A stretch of DNA of 64,000 nt from Schizochytrium sp. TIO01 (taxonomy: Eukaryota > Sar > Bigyra > Thraustochytrida > Thraustochytriidae), in NCBI GenBank assembly GCA_004764695.1, contig SMSO01000034.1:2674501-2738500 (forward strand). Reading direction: 5' to 3'. The notes below the pieces were generated by a model. The model saw only the letters and a program-made list of their open reading frames with translations. It had not been told where the DNA came from and ran no database searches. Shown here one piece after another: positions 20,273-30,800 of this stretch. The first letter of the stretch is position 1; each line of letters starts with the position of its first letter. A program made the position numbers and the translations under genes.

Positions 20273-22093
20273 ATGGGGCGCACAGACTCACGCAAGTTTC
20301 TCGACGAGGCTGTGTCAAACCCAGAGGGGTACACAGTCGCAGATCTGTTTGAGTTCACAGTAGACCGCTTTCCTGATCGCCCTGCACTCAAGTATGTAGG
20401 AGATGAGCAGATTCCAGAAAGAACCTTGACTTTTCGTGAATTAGATCAGCTTGCCAATCAGGTAGCTCGATGGGCACGTTATGAAAAGAAATTGCAAATT
20501 GGAGACACAGTAGCGTTGTACATGGAGAATAGATTAGAGTATATCATATTTTGGTTTGGATTATGCAAGGTTGGCGTTCGCATCGCTTTTCCAAATAACA
20601 CAATTTTGGGTCAACCATTGATTCATTCAATTCGAATCAGTAGCGCGAAGGTGGTTATTTTTGGCGCTGAAGTAGCTAGTTCTATAGAGTCAATTTTTAA
20701 AACGTTGACTGCAGATCACCATATTGATGTTTTAGCTTCAGGTGGTGAAGTCAGCTTTAGTCAGTGCGTCGATGGTGATATTTCCAAGCAGTCTCGTGAG
20801 CGTATGAATCGAAAGGAAGCTCGTGGCGGCGTCCGGTTTCGTGATGTTTTTGGTTATGTCTACACAAGTGGCACGACAGGTCTACCAAAGGCAGTCAACG
20901 TGACCCATCTGAAACAGTGGGCTTTTGCCACGGGCTACTCCAGGGAGATCAACGAGAATGACGTCGTCTATTCTTCAGGAATGCCGCTCTACCATAGCTC
21001 TGCAGGTGGCATTGGTACTGGCATGGTGTTTCACTACGGTGCATGCCAGGTGATTCGCAAGAAGTTCTCTGCATCGCATTGGCTAGAAGACTGCCGCCGT
21101 TACGGAGCCACTGTGGTCCAGTATATTGGAGAACTTTGCCGATATGTCCTGAGTAGGCCGGTATCGTCTGATGATGGTGATAACAAGATTAGGCTTGCGA
21201 CAGGGAATGGGCTTAGCAAAGAGATTTGGGCTGAATTCCAAATCCGCTTCAAGATCAATATCATCAAGGAGTTCTATGGATCTACTGAAGGCAACGGTGC
21301 GTTTCGCAATGAAGTCTATCTGAAAGATTTAGAAAAGGGTGACCACCGCGCTGTTGGTGCTGTAGGCAGGCTAGGTAGCAATCCTCTGCATGCTCGATTT
21401 GTCAAGTACGATGTGGACACAGACGACTTTGTACGCGATAAGAATAATCGTCTCATCGATTGCGTTGTTGGCGAACCTGGCGAGCTTCTTTTCCCGCAAC
21501 GCTCTGATTCTCACACAAGTCAATTTGTAGGCTACTCAGATCCAGAAGCAACTAAAAAGAAGCTAGCTAAAGATGGCGAGGTATCTTACGTGCGCTCTGG
21601 CGATCTACTTGTTGTCGATGAGCATGGATTTGTACGATTTGTTGACCGTGTTGGTGACACCTTTCGCAGCAAGGGAGAGAACGTGAGCACAACAGAGGTT
21701 GCCCAGGAACTCAACCGATGCCCTTTTGTTTTGGAGGCCAATGTTTATGGCGTACAAGTTCCTCACACTGAAGGTCGCTTTGGAATGGCGGCGGTCGTGT
21801 TTCGTAGCACTGAGCCTAATGACATTCCTAAGGCTCTGGATGCTCTGGCTCAGCATGCCCAAGCAACATTGCCATCGTACTCTCGCCCAATTTTCGTTCG
21901 TGTGCAGATGGAGACGCTCACCACACAAACTTTTAAGCACCAAAAGGTAACCTTGCGTAAGCAAGCATTTGACCCGGCAGCTATTGCGGATAGTGGGGAT
22001 AAGATATTCTGGCTAATCGAGAACAGGTACGTCCCCTTCACACAGTCTGACTTCGATAGTCTCGTCGCTGGCAGCCCTCGTAGTAAACTATGA
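20273..22093 (+). CDS. FATP-type very-long-chain acyl-CoA synthetase
   Basis: An adenylate-forming enzyme of the SLC27/FAT1 group that activates long or very long fatty acids with ATP and CoA at membranes, often coupled to uptake. 606 aa, single exon. The AMP-binding P-loop YTSGTTGLPKA begins at Y197. The second motif is EFYGSTEGN (about residue 335). The hinge and C-terminal domain motif DRVGDTFRSKGENVSTTEV starts at D458 and is the classic FATP/VLACS signature, which sets it apart from ordinary long-chain acyl-CoA synthetases. There is a hydrophobic segment near residues 87-105 (YIIFWFGLCKVGVRIAF). The start ATG follows CACGCAAG. The stop is followed by an AT-rich flank. Confidence 0.93.
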   Translation: MGRTDSRKFLDEAVSNPEGYTVADLFEFTVDRFPDRPALKYVGDEQIPERTLTFRELDQLANQVARWARYEKKLQIGDTVALYMENRLEYIIFWFGLCKVGVRIAFPNNTILGQPLIHSIRISSAKVVIFGAEVASSIESIFKTLTADHHIDVLASGGEVSFSQCVDGDISKQSRERMNRKEARGGVRFRDVFGYVYTSGTTGLPKAVNVTHLKQWAFATGYSREINENDVVYSSGMPLYHSSAGGIGTGMVFHYGACQVIRKKFSASHWLEDCRRYGATVVQYIGELCRYVLSRPVSSDDGDNKIRLATGNGLSKEIWAEFQIRFKINIIKEFYGSTEGNGAFRNEVYLKDLEKGDHRAVGAVGRLGSNPLHARFVKYDVDTDDFVRDKNNRLIDCVVGEPGELLFPQRSDSHTSQFVGYSDPEATKKKLAKDGEVSYVRSGDLLVVDEHGFVRFVDRVGDTFRSKGENVSTTEVAQELNRCPFVLEANVYGVQVPHTEGRFGMAAVVFRSTEPNDIPKALDALAQHAQATLPSYSRPIFVRVQMETLTTQTFKHQKVTLRKQAFDPAAIADSGDKIFWLIENRYVPFTQSDFDSLVAGSPRSKL

Positions 22094-22896
22094 TCTAGTC
22101 TGCCCCCTTTCAAGAAGAGCAACAGCAGTAACAACCATAAGGGTGCCTCTTTCTTTAAATTTAACCCAATTTTCTTTTTTGAGCTCGAATGGGATTATCA
22201 ACATTTCCCATTACTATTTCGGCTTACATGTTTCGCTTTTATTATGTTCTCTCTATATATAAAAACAAACTTTATATGTAACTTCAGCTTGAAGAATAAT
22301 CGCATTCTCTTTTGTTGGGTACTCTACTATTGGCATCTTGGTTTTTCACATATTGCCGTCTGGGTTGGGTGCAATAATAGTACGATGGTAGCTAGCTAAT
22401 AGGAAAATCCGTTCCAACCCGCCTTACATACGTAGGTATTAGTAGGATCATATAGGGTTAAAAGACGGTGGTTATACTCTTGAATCTCCTAGAAGGGGTC
22501 GCTCTCAATCGGGATCAAATAATTAATGACGAAAAATCGAAGATAGTTGCGAACGGAAAATCTGGAAACAAAGATAGTGATGACATTGAACCATCATTTG
22601 GCTGGCGGTAACATTCTTGAATTCTCTTTTTTTGCAGGAACAAGACGTCCGTTTTGGGCTGTTCAGATGAACCGATTCTAGCCCAATCTCTAAGTGTACT
22701 CCTAGTATTTACTATTTATAATACTAAAATGATAGCTTATTGATTCATTGATTTTTGATAAAGCAAGGATTAAGAAACAAATCTCGATCACTCAATCGAT
22801 CAGATCGAGCGATCAAGCGGTGGGTCGGTCGCGCGAGTGGACACGCGTGTCCTCCAACCACGCTCAGGCGGACCCTGATTGGTCTTTGGTTGCAGG
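22094..22896. other. Intergenic region upstream of MAD1
   Basis: AT-rich for 600 bases, then GC-richer from about 22790. The sequence just before the MAD1 ATG (TGGTCTTTGGTTGCAG) resembles a 3' splice site, so a 5'-untranslated intron is possible. Confidence 0.4.
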
Positions 22897-25413
22897 ATGT
22901 CTCAGCCTCCTCGCTCGCAGGCTTTCTCCTTTAGCCCTGCTCCATCTTCTTCTCTTGGTGGTGCTGCCTCTTCATCATCTTCTATCGGCATGCGCTCTCC
23001 CCTCTCCTCAGTTCCCTTTGGAGGATTGACTCCAATCCCTGCGGACCGTTCCCTGTCGTCTACCTTTCTAGATGGTGAGTACTTTGGAGTTCGCGCGCCC
23101 TCCTCCTCCTCCTCTTCCCTCAGTGCCACTAACCAGGCCAACCCGGCGCTCTTCCGTGCCACGAACTCCTCACACAACCATGCACACGGCAATCCCTTCG
23201 ATGGGTCATTCGATCCCTCGCTGTTGACCCCTGCCGCAGCATCTCACAAGAAGCGGCCTCGCGTGGAGTCCTCTGGGTCTGCCTCTGCCATGGCCTCAGG
23301 AATGACTGCGACAGCGCCAACCACGATGGCGATGACTTCGGGCGCGGCCATAGGCACCGTGACGACTGCCACAGCGGCAGCAAGGACTCAGCGCGCAGTT
23401 GAGGGCGAACGGGCTAAAGCCAAGGCACAAGTACTGAGACTAGAGAGAGAGATGCGTCGGGAGAAAGCTAGAGCAGAGGCAGAAGCACGAAGAGGCAGGG
23501 AGCTTGAGGAGGAGGTTGCCAGACTGCGCAGAGAGAAACAGAAGGTGGAAATGGAGGCTGTAAGGGCGAGGCAGGTGCACGAAGCAGCCATGGATAAGCA
23601 GAAAAGGGATCTCAGAGACGCAGAGAACAAGCGGATAGCAGATAAAGAGGAGCTAGAGGAAGGGAACAGAGTCCTAGGCGAGGAAATCAGAGCCCTCAGA
23701 GAGGCCCTGGAGCTCAAAGGAGGAGACAATAGCGAGGATGAAGATGATGACGATGAAGATATGGACAGTGATGAGGAGTCTAACGAGGATGACGACAGCT
23801 ATGAGGCAGAGCGTCGCAGAAGTAAGAACCGTAAGAACCGCAGAGGCAAAAAGAGTAGTGAGGACGGTAAGGATAGTAAGGCCGCGCTAGAGAGGGAAGT
23901 CCGCAAATTGCAAGCATCTCTGGAGGTAACTGAAGCTCGCCTCAGAGAAGCAGTTGCAAGGGCAGAAGACCAGGAGGCAGAGATTCAAGCCCTTCATGAG
24001 GGCTCTGCAGTAAGCGGCAGACTCGCGGAGCTTAATTCGTCACTGAATAGGGCTGATGAGAGGGAATCCACTCTGCGAATGCGAATCAGAGAACTTGAGC
24101 GACAGCTGGAGCAACGCGAAGATGACTCCGCCGCGGTGGAGGCCCTGAGAGCTCAGGTGCGCAAACTCGAGACGCAGCGCGATGGCCTTGTGCAAATGGA
24201 AGCGGAATGTAGCGCTATGAAAGCAGAACGCCGTGAGTGGGCAGATATGTTCACAGACCTCATCGACGATGCGAGGGACATCACGCCTTCATTGGTTTTC
24301 AACGCTATGCGTGAACTACAGTCAGACCACCTTAAACTCTCACACCAATTTACCTCTACGAAGACCAGGCTGGCAGAAGCATCCTCCGCAAAAGACAGTG
24401 CTACAAAGACCATCGTCGTCCTTGAGAAGCAACTGTCCAAGGCAAGGCAGGATATTGCAGAGTACGCAGACCGCACCGCTGCACTAGAAAAGCAAAACTT
24501 GTTTTTGGATAGAGAAAGATCAGCGCTCCTGAGAGTCATCGACACAGTTGGTGATGAACCGTACGCAACAATGAGCAAAGCAAACCAAGATAAGGTAGCC
24601 CAGGAAAGAGAGCAAAGGAGAGCAGACCTGGATGAACTGAGGGAGAACCTTAAGGCCGCACACAAACGCATCGAGGAATTGGAGGACAACTCAAATGCAC
24701 AAGTGAGACTAGGAATGTCGCCTGCAGTTGCTAAGCAGAGATCCAAGCAGGTTGAAACTCTAGAAGCACGCGTGGACGGACTCGAGAAGGAGAAAAAATC
24801 TCTAGAGAAACGCCTTGACGAAGCACTCGACCGCCTTGCAGAACTTGAACACGATGAGGCTGCAGGTGTCGTAAACCCATCCAAGACAAAGGTGCTTCAC
24901 CTCACTTTTAACCCTGAGAGAAAGGCGCGTGGCGTAACCTCCAGTGAAGCCGGTGACTCAGGAGAGGTGAGCGCGCTGCGTGCCGAAATTGCAGAACTCA
25001 AGGCTAAGCTAGAGGCAGTTGGCAATGGAAATGGCTCTAGTAGCAGCGCAGCTGGCGTGGACCCTATGAAGAGGCATGAACGCCTGAAAAATACATTTAA
25101 GGAGTGGACACGAACTTTCAAGGAAGCAGTGTACCTTCTCACAGGTCTTAAGATTGATATGATGGAGAATGATGCTGCTGCTGGTTCCGCCACTAAGATT
25201 CTTCGTGCCAAGTCAATGTTCGCTGAGCGTTCATCAGACGAACTGCGTTTCCGATGGAATACAGAAACAGACGCAATTGAGCTGCTTGAAACAGATTTTG
25301 CCCAGCGAATCGATCAAGACGTTTTCGCATACCTGTCAAACTTTAAATCCGTTCCTGCTTTCTTGGCGCAGCTTCAATCGGATCTCTTTTCGCGCCAAAC
25401 AGTTCAGATATGA
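22897..25413 (+). CDS. MAD1: Spindle assembly checkpoint protein MAD1
   Basis: Scaffold of the mitotic checkpoint, which holds MAD2 at unattached kinetochores and nuclear pores. 838 aa from the ATG at 22897; an open frame extends six codons further upstream but only to a TTG. Residues 1-165 are Ser/Ala-rich and disordered. Coiled coil begins near 166, is broken by an acidic block (278-302) and a basic NLS-like block (about 305-320), then resumes to about 655. KVLHLTFNP (665-673) matches the MAD2-interaction motif. RLK at 729-731 in ERLKNTFKEWTRTFKEAVY matches the Bub1-binding RLK motif and the start of the C-terminal cap domain. The cap ends with the family pattern ELLETDFAQRI, AYLSNFKSVPAFLAQLQSDLF. 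Both functional motifs are conserved, so the assignment is firm. Confidence 0.93.
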   Translation: MSQPPRSQAFSFSPAPSSSLGGAASSSSSIGMRSPLSSVPFGGLTPIPADRSLSSTFLDGEYFGVRAPSSSSSSLSATNQANPALFRATNSSHNHAHGNPFDGSFDPSLLTPAAASHKKRPRVESSGSASAMASGMTATAPTTMAMTSGAAIGTVTTATAAARTQRAVEGERAKAKAQVLRLEREMRREKARAEAEARRGRELEEEVARLRREKQKVEMEAVRARQVHEAAMDKQKRDLRDAENKRIADKEELEEGNRVLGEEIRALREALELKGGDNSEDEDDDDEDMDSDEESNEDDDSYEAERRRSKNRKNRRGKKSSEDGKDSKAALEREVRKLQASLEVTEARLREAVARAEDQEAEIQALHEGSAVSGRLAELNSSLNRADERESTLRMRIRELERQLEQREDDSAAVEALRAQVRKLETQRDGLVQMEAECSAMKAERREWADMFTDLIDDARDITPSLVFNAMRELQSDHLKLSHQFTSTKTRLAEASSAKDSATKTIVVLEKQLSKARQDIAEYADRTAALEKQNLFLDRERSALLRVIDTVGDEPYATMSKANQDKVAQEREQRRADLDELRENLKAAHKRIEELEDNSNAQVRLGMSPAVAKQRSKQVETLEARVDGLEKEKKSLEKRLDEALDRLAELEHDEAAGVVNPSKTKVLHLTFNPERKARGVTSSEAGDSGEVSALRAEIAELKAKLEAVGNGNGSSSSAAGVDPMKRHERLKNTFKEWTRTFKEAVYLLTGLKIDMMENDAAAGSATKILRAKSMFAERSSDELRFRWNTETDAIELLETDFAQRIDQDVFAYLSNFKSVPAFLAQLQSDLFSRQTVQI

Positions 25414-26005
25414 TGAAGTAAACAGAAATCTCCGTGGTCGTGCCATGCGTTTGTTTTACTTATACGTTCTACAAGAAGAAAGCGCACATTGTCTGTCTCA
25501 ACGAAATATCAGTTTTTGAAAATATGGAAAGCCAATCCAAGTCGATTGTATGCGAAATTAGGAGTAATCGCCAAGGTGCTACTTTTGTTCCACAAGTTTC
25601 TGACTTTAATCAGTTGAAATTTCATCAGAAAAAAAGTTATCCGAGCATCAGGTTACCTTTTATATTTGTTAAGTTCAAACACGTTTTCCAATCTCCGCAG
25701 TTTTCAGTCTTCAATACTATTTTATTTTTAGTCCTAGCCAAATTCGTTTGAGTTGAAAGCCTAACTGACGAATTTATTGTAGAATCTCAACGTTATCGCT
25801 CCAAGCCAGCCCTTACTTGTTACATCCTACAAATCCTGCAAATCAAGGATAAAGTCTCATGCATAATGTTTTATTGTTATCTAAAACTTTCACAAAGACA
25901 ACGTTTGCTTTTTCTTTCTTATTTCTCATCTACTACAAATACTTTTTAGCTTTTGCAGAGATTGATCAACTTGCAAAACCCGACACCATTAAAGCCTTGT
26001 ATATT
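25414..26005. other. Convergent intergenic region
   Basis: 592 bases between the stops of MAD1 (+) and the first bZIP gene (-). AT-rich. Short open frames on the plus strand have no recognisable content. Confidence 0.45.
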
Positions 26006-27535
26006 CTAATCCGTCAAAGCACTAAGAGCACTCTTCCATCCATCCAAGTCTAAATCCGGATGCATTGCAAAAGTTGAAAGATAATGAACAATCATTTGGC
26101 GAAATGAAAGGCACGCTCTGCCGTCATCCTCTAAATAGAACTCTGTGAAAATTTGCAGATCTGGATTGACTGGTAAGGTACCAAGATACACAAGGTTACA
26201 TTCGTCTGGCATACTATTTTTATCAGTATACACTATGACGGACTCTTGGAAATCTACAGAATCCTTTTCGTACTTTTGAACTTCCTCAGAAAGCTTTGAA
26301 TCGCTCGAATCAGGTGTTTCAGTTATGATTGCCTTTGCGAGCATAGTTGAAATAGTTGAGACCATAATCATGTCAGCCTCAACAATTTCAGGTGTCTCGT
26401 TGGTAACGCCTTCCCCGACGTGTTCCTCTTTATCGTGCGCGTGACGAGGTCGAGTCGCACAAAGATTTATCTCATTTTTGCTGGCAGAAGTGTAATTCAA
26501 GACCTCGTAGCCTTCCTCTGCGTAAATAAAGATATTCAGCTCATGTCCGTCTCTGGCCACAGCACGACGAACCTCATCAAGCCCAGGAGAAGAAAACTCC
26601 TCGGATATACGCTCCCTTTGGTCGACTTGCTTAAAATACCTCAACAATGCTGAGCTAGTTTTGGGGTCTGTGAAAAGCGCATTCATACGCAGAAGGAGCT
26701 GGCTCGCAGCCATGGGAATTCGGCAGCAGTCTACTCGAACATTGGCTATCATCACACGATCTTTTGGTACACCAAGGGGTAAGGTCTGAATATAAATACT
26801 ATCAATATGAGATGGCCCCAAGTCCCCAAGATCCATCTCAGGTATTTCTTGCCGTCGCCAGCTTGGATCTTGCGAACTCGTATGCAAGAGACCCAATGTT
26901 CGTGAAATAGTGCTCCGAAGGCTTGAGTAATAAATGCGCAAAAAAGACTCATCTTTTTTTGAGTCATGTTCTTGCACTGCACGAACCATACGCTGCATAA
27001 AAACTTTGTGCCTTTTGATTTCTGCTTTGAGCAAGGCGTTCTCTTTCGCCAAGCTGGCACCATGGCCGCTTCTTAGAGATTGCACTTCATTTTGCAAAAG
27101 TGCAATTCGCCTTAACAACAGCTCGTTTTCATCTTCGATAGCAGAAACACGAAGCTGGAGGGTATCGCGTTCAGCTTTGCGCTTTTCGCGCAGTTTGCGG
27201 CTTGCAGCAGCGTTGCGTTTCTTTTGCTCTGCTGCACTACCATAGTTTTCGCTCGGTGGCGCTGGAATCGAGTTGTGGGCGATCTCGGAAGTAATAGAGA
27301 AGTTCGAAGACGATGAAGTTGCACGGGTGTTACCAGTTAGAGATTGGTTTGATGTCTCATGCGGTAGAGACGGGGCAGCTGATTCCAGTGTGGTCGAGAT
27401 ATCTCCCTTATCCCAAAGTGCAGATGAAGTCAAATCCTCAGCCATCCAAAGTGTGTCTATCAAGGGGTCAGTATGATCTGCCAGAAGATCACCTGGCAAG
27501 GCATCTATCTCGTGTTCTAGCTCAAGCCAATCCAT
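26006..27535 (-). CDS. bZIP transcription factor, paralogue A
   Basis: A 509-aa, single-exon protein. The acidic N-terminus (DWLELEHEIDALPGDLLADH) may be an activation region. The basic region QKKRNAAASRKLREKRKAER has the invariant bZIP pattern N-x7-R with N108. Heptad-spaced leucines follow to about residue 160, with another helical run to about 190. Residues 210-509 form a folded-looking domain I do not recognise, shared in full with the neighbouring paralogue. Its alternating strands and helix, and its position after a bZIP, could fit a START or similar ligand-binding fold; that is a guess. It probably binds DNA as a dimer in the nucleus. It lies downstream of paralogue B on the same strand, 1.7 kb apart, a tandem duplication. 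Confidence 0.85.
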   Translation of the reverse strand: MDWLELEHEIDALPGDLLADHTDPLIDTLWMAEDLTSSALWDKGDISTTLESAAPSLPHETSNQSLTGNTRATSSSSNFSITSEIAHNSIPAPPSENYGSAAEQKKRNAAASRKLREKRKAERDTLQLRVSAIEDENELLLRRIALLQNEVQSLRSGHGASLAKENALLKAEIKRHKVFMQRMVRAVQEHDSKKDESFLRIYYSSLRSTISRTLGLLHTSSQDPSWRRQEIPEMDLGDLGPSHIDSIYIQTLPLGVPKDRVMIANVRVDCCRIPMAASQLLLRMNALFTDPKTSSALLRYFKQVDQRERISEEFSSPGLDEVRRAVARDGHELNIFIYAEEGYEVLNYTSASKNEINLCATRPRHAHDKEEHVGEGVTNETPEIVEADMIMVSTISTMLAKAIITETPDSSDSKLSEEVQKYEKDSVDFQESVIVYTDKNSMPDECNLVYLGTLPVNPDLQIFTEFYLEDDGRACLSFRQMIVHYLSTFAMHPDLDLDGWKSALSALTD

Positions 27536-29246
27536 CGCTTTAAGAAAAATACAACCAAGAATGAGTGAACAAGCAACCTTATAAAGTAAGTCAAGTTTAC
27601 CCAGTCAACTTGACGCTCTGATTACTAGCGGTTTACTTAGCTCGCCTTCTTTTAGAAACTATGCAAAGGTTAAATGAATATTCGCACGGCTTCTCACCTA
27701 CCCAGCGCACAGTTTCCTGCAACGTCTAGGCAAGAACCGTTTTCTGGATGCCTTCGGGATCCCGATCAGAATCAGAACGGGATGAAACCAAGGTTCCTGC
27801 CTGGATCTCTGTTTGTCTTCTTCCGCTGGGTCAATTTTCCCTCTTCGTGTGGCATAGCCTGTAGCCACCAACAAGCTGCACCAGCTTCCGCTGTTATCGT
27901 TCGCTCTAGCCTTTGACGATTGCGCATGCATGCCTAAGTTGAACTGCATACGTATCGAATCGCAAGTAGTCCTGCTCTACTCATTCTTCATCGCTACTCT
28001 CTCGTAGGTAGGTAGGTAGGTAGGTAGGTAGGTAGGTAGGTAGTGGCATAAGCGTAGGATAAGTACAGATAAGCAATGCAAAAGACATTATGAAAAAAAG
28101 ACTCAGATGTGCGATGATATAGTTTGCTATTCCGTTTTGCACACGAAAGGAACACTTACATCGGAAACTTTCATCGAAGCAAGCGAAAGTAGATATCCGA
28201 GAAAAGGTGATGTGATTTGGAACCTCACCAACCAATGGACATATGGGTATTATGGAAGCGATGGACAATGCACGCATAGTAGCGAATGGCTGAAGCAAAG
28301 AAGTGCCTCAGGCTAGAAGTATACCTACTAGTTACTTACTGTAAATATTAGGCGCACCTATGGATAAGAGTCAAGATTAACCATATTCCAAATCTCTGTT
28401 GGTTTATTTTGGTCAGGACTTTGAAGCGCATTTTCTATCAGGCTAATTTAAAGTAAAAAACATAAAGACACTCTTTGGGAGAGTTAGAAACATAAGACGT
28501 GGTTGTTTCTATCGAATCGGCCCAGGGTGATAATATCTACCTCATAGAGTGGGGACGTTAGAAGTCGCGATGGATTGGCACCATTTTCTGACAGCCAGGT
28601 TTAAGTGGCATTGTGCTCTAGCACAGAGTAAAAATTATGTTTAATACATGCATTCAACAGCACTACTTGTAATAAAGTTCAGGCTTAGGCACTACTCTTT
28701 CTTATGTTTCCCTCTTCCTTTGAATGCATAGAATCGATTAATTTCGGGGTCTGTAAAAGGTTTCTAGCGGGTAATTCAAAACATTATTGAAAACAACTAC
28801 GTTAAAATTGGTCCGGCAAATTGGGGAGTAACAACCTGAGTAATTATGCAAATTTCTTACTGACAGAAGTTGCGATGTCAAGGCCTCCAACAATACGTTT
28901 TCTGCTCAAGATGCGTGCTGTTGCAGTAGTGCCAAGGTATTGGTGTCGTTACTTGCACATGTACTACAAGGTTTCGATTGCGACTACTTTGTCTTTTTGA
29001 GACAATTTGCAAGTTTCAAAAGGTAAGACTAATACAATATCCTCTATTAAGCAGCTTATCTATCTAGCACTGTTCTACCCCATACCCCATTGACAAAAGG
29101 AGAGTCGCCGCTTCTCTGATGTCCAAGGATATACATGTTCTTGTTGTTAAAATTTGCTTTCACGCCTGAATTTTAATGTTTTCTACCTAACTAACATTTT
29201 TAATAATAAAGCACGCAATTATAGCAGTGCTGCACCTATCCTATTT
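27536..29246. other. Spacer between the two bZIP paralogues
   Basis: 1.7 kb holding the promoter of paralogue A and the 3' flank of paralogue B. A GTAG tetranucleotide array lies at 28004-28043. No third gene copy or fragment is evident. Confidence 0.45.
28004..28043 (+). repeat. (GTAG)10 microsatellite
   Basis: About ten uninterrupted copies of the GTAG/AGGT tetranucleotide. The same AGGTAGGT word recurs in single or double copy in many gaps of this window (see findings). Confidence 0.95.
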
Positions 29247-30800
29247 TCAAGCTGCTAACGAGATTAGAGCCGCCTTCCATCCGTCCAAATCTGAATCTGG
29301 AGCCATCGTAAGAAGCGAGATATACTGAAGCAGCATTTGCCGGAATGAGAGGCAAGACTGCCCGTCATCCTCTAAATAGAACTCTGTAAGAATATTCAGC
29401 TCAGGGTTAATAGGCAGGGAGCCCATGTAAATAAGGCTACACTGATCAGGAGCGCCATCGCTTGGATTGTACAGCGTAATCGATTCCTGGAAGTCTGCAG
29501 CCTCTTCTGCTGGCAGTGGCTTTCGAGATTTAGATGATTTCAGCACACTCGAATGTGTTGGCTCAGGCACAATCGCCTTTGCAAGCATAGTGGAAATTGT
29601 AGAGATCATGGTAATGTCCGCCTCAACGATTTCAGGCTTTTCATTCGTGACACCAGCCTCGAGTTCTTGCTCCTCGCCGTACTCGTGCCGAGGCCGTGTT
29701 GCGCTTAAGTTGATCTCGCTTTTACTCGTAGAACAATAATTCAGGACCTCAAAGCGTTCCTCCGCATAAGTAAAAATCTTCAATTCTTGGCCTTCTTTGG
29801 CAAGGATACGGCAAACCTCATCGAGCCCAGGAGAGGAATACTTCTCCCAAATCCGATCTCTCTGATCTACTTGCTTGAAGTATTTGAACATAGCTGTGCT
29901 TGTATCTACGTCTGTGTAGAATGCATTCACGCGTTCAAGAAGATCGTCCTTCGTAATCGGGATTCGATTGCAGTCTACTCGAACATTAGCAAGCTTGATG
30001 CGGTCCTTTGGTGCACCAAGAGGAAGTGTTTGGGTGTAAATGCAGTCAATTGGACATTGGCCTAGGTCTCCAAGATCCATTGTTGGTATCTCTTCCCGCC
30101 GCCAACTTGGATCATGAGAGCTCGTATGAAGCAGGCCTAGGCTCCGTGACAACGTACTCCGGATACCCGAATAGTAAACGCGCAAGAGTGCCTCGTCATT
30201 TTGCGAGTTGTGCTCGTGAACAGCATGAACCATACGCTGCATAAAAACTTTATGCCTCTTAATTTCTGCTCTGAGCAGAGCGTTCTCTTTGGCCAAACCT
30301 GCACCATGTCCACACCTCAGAGATTGCACTTCGTTCTGTAAAAGGGCAATTCGCTTTAAGAGCAGATGGTTTTCGCCTTCAATTGCAGAAACCCTCAATT
30401 GCAGAGCATCTCTCTCAGCCTTGCGTTTTTCCCGCAGTTTACGGCTTGCAGCAGCGTTGCGCTTCTTTTGTTCTGCCGCAGCACCGACGATTTCGATTGT
30501 TGCTGCTGGACTGAAAGCCTGGGACTCTTGTGCCCTTGACATGTTCCCATCAAATGAAGAATTCGCAGATGAAGAGTTTGTGCTGCTGCCGCCACATTGA
30601 AATAGAATGGTCTCCCCGTGTGATGATGACGATGGTGCTATAAATTCGAGCGAGCCTGTGACGCCCTCATTTTCCTCCTCTACGACATCCGAGGGAGAGT
30701 CTTCTACTTTCCAACGAGAATCCTCAAAGGCCTCTGAGTGATCTGCAAGAAGGTCGTCTGGCAAGGCGTCGATCTCTTGTTCCAGGTTTATCCACTCCAT
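29247..30800 (-). CDS. bZIP transcription factor, paralogue B
   Basis: 517 aa from the ATG at 30800 (MEWINLEQEID...). An open frame extends upstream to a TTG but that is not a valid start, and the paralogue's N-terminus aligns at this Met. The basic region is identical in its core (RNAAASRKLREKRKAER, N115), followed by a leucine zipper. The 300-residue C-terminal domain aligns with paralogue A throughout, for example LPLGAPKDRIKLANVRVDC, STISTMLAKAIV, LTEFYLEDDGQSCLSFRQM and DLDGWKAAL. The Ser/Asn-rich stretch between the acidic N-terminus and the basic region differs most. It is likely a nuclear regulator, with an unknown ligand or partner for the C-domain. Confidence 0.85.
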   Translation of the reverse strand: MEWINLEQEIDALPDDLLADHSEAFEDSRWKVEDSPSDVVEEENEGVTGSLEFIAPSSSSHGETILFQCGGSSTNSSSANSSFDGNMSRAQESQAFSPAATIEIVGAAAEQKKRNAAASRKLREKRKAERDALQLRVSAIEGENHLLLKRIALLQNEVQSLRCGHGAGLAKENALLRAEIKRHKVFMQRMVHAVHEHNSQNDEALLRVYYSGIRSTLSRSLGLLHTSSHDPSWRREEIPTMDLGDLGQCPIDCIYTQTLPLGAPKDRIKLANVRVDCNRIPITKDDLLERVNAFYTDVDTSTAMFKYFKQVDQRDRIWEKYSSPGLDEVCRILAKEGQELKIFTYAEERFEVLNYCSTSKSEINLSATRPRHEYGEEQELEAGVTNEKPEIVEADITMISTISTMLAKAIVPEPTHSSVLKSSKSRKPLPAEEAADFQESITLYNPSDGAPDQCSLIYMGSLPINPELNILTEFYLEDDGQSCLSFRQMLLQYISLLTMAPDSDLDGWKAALISLAA

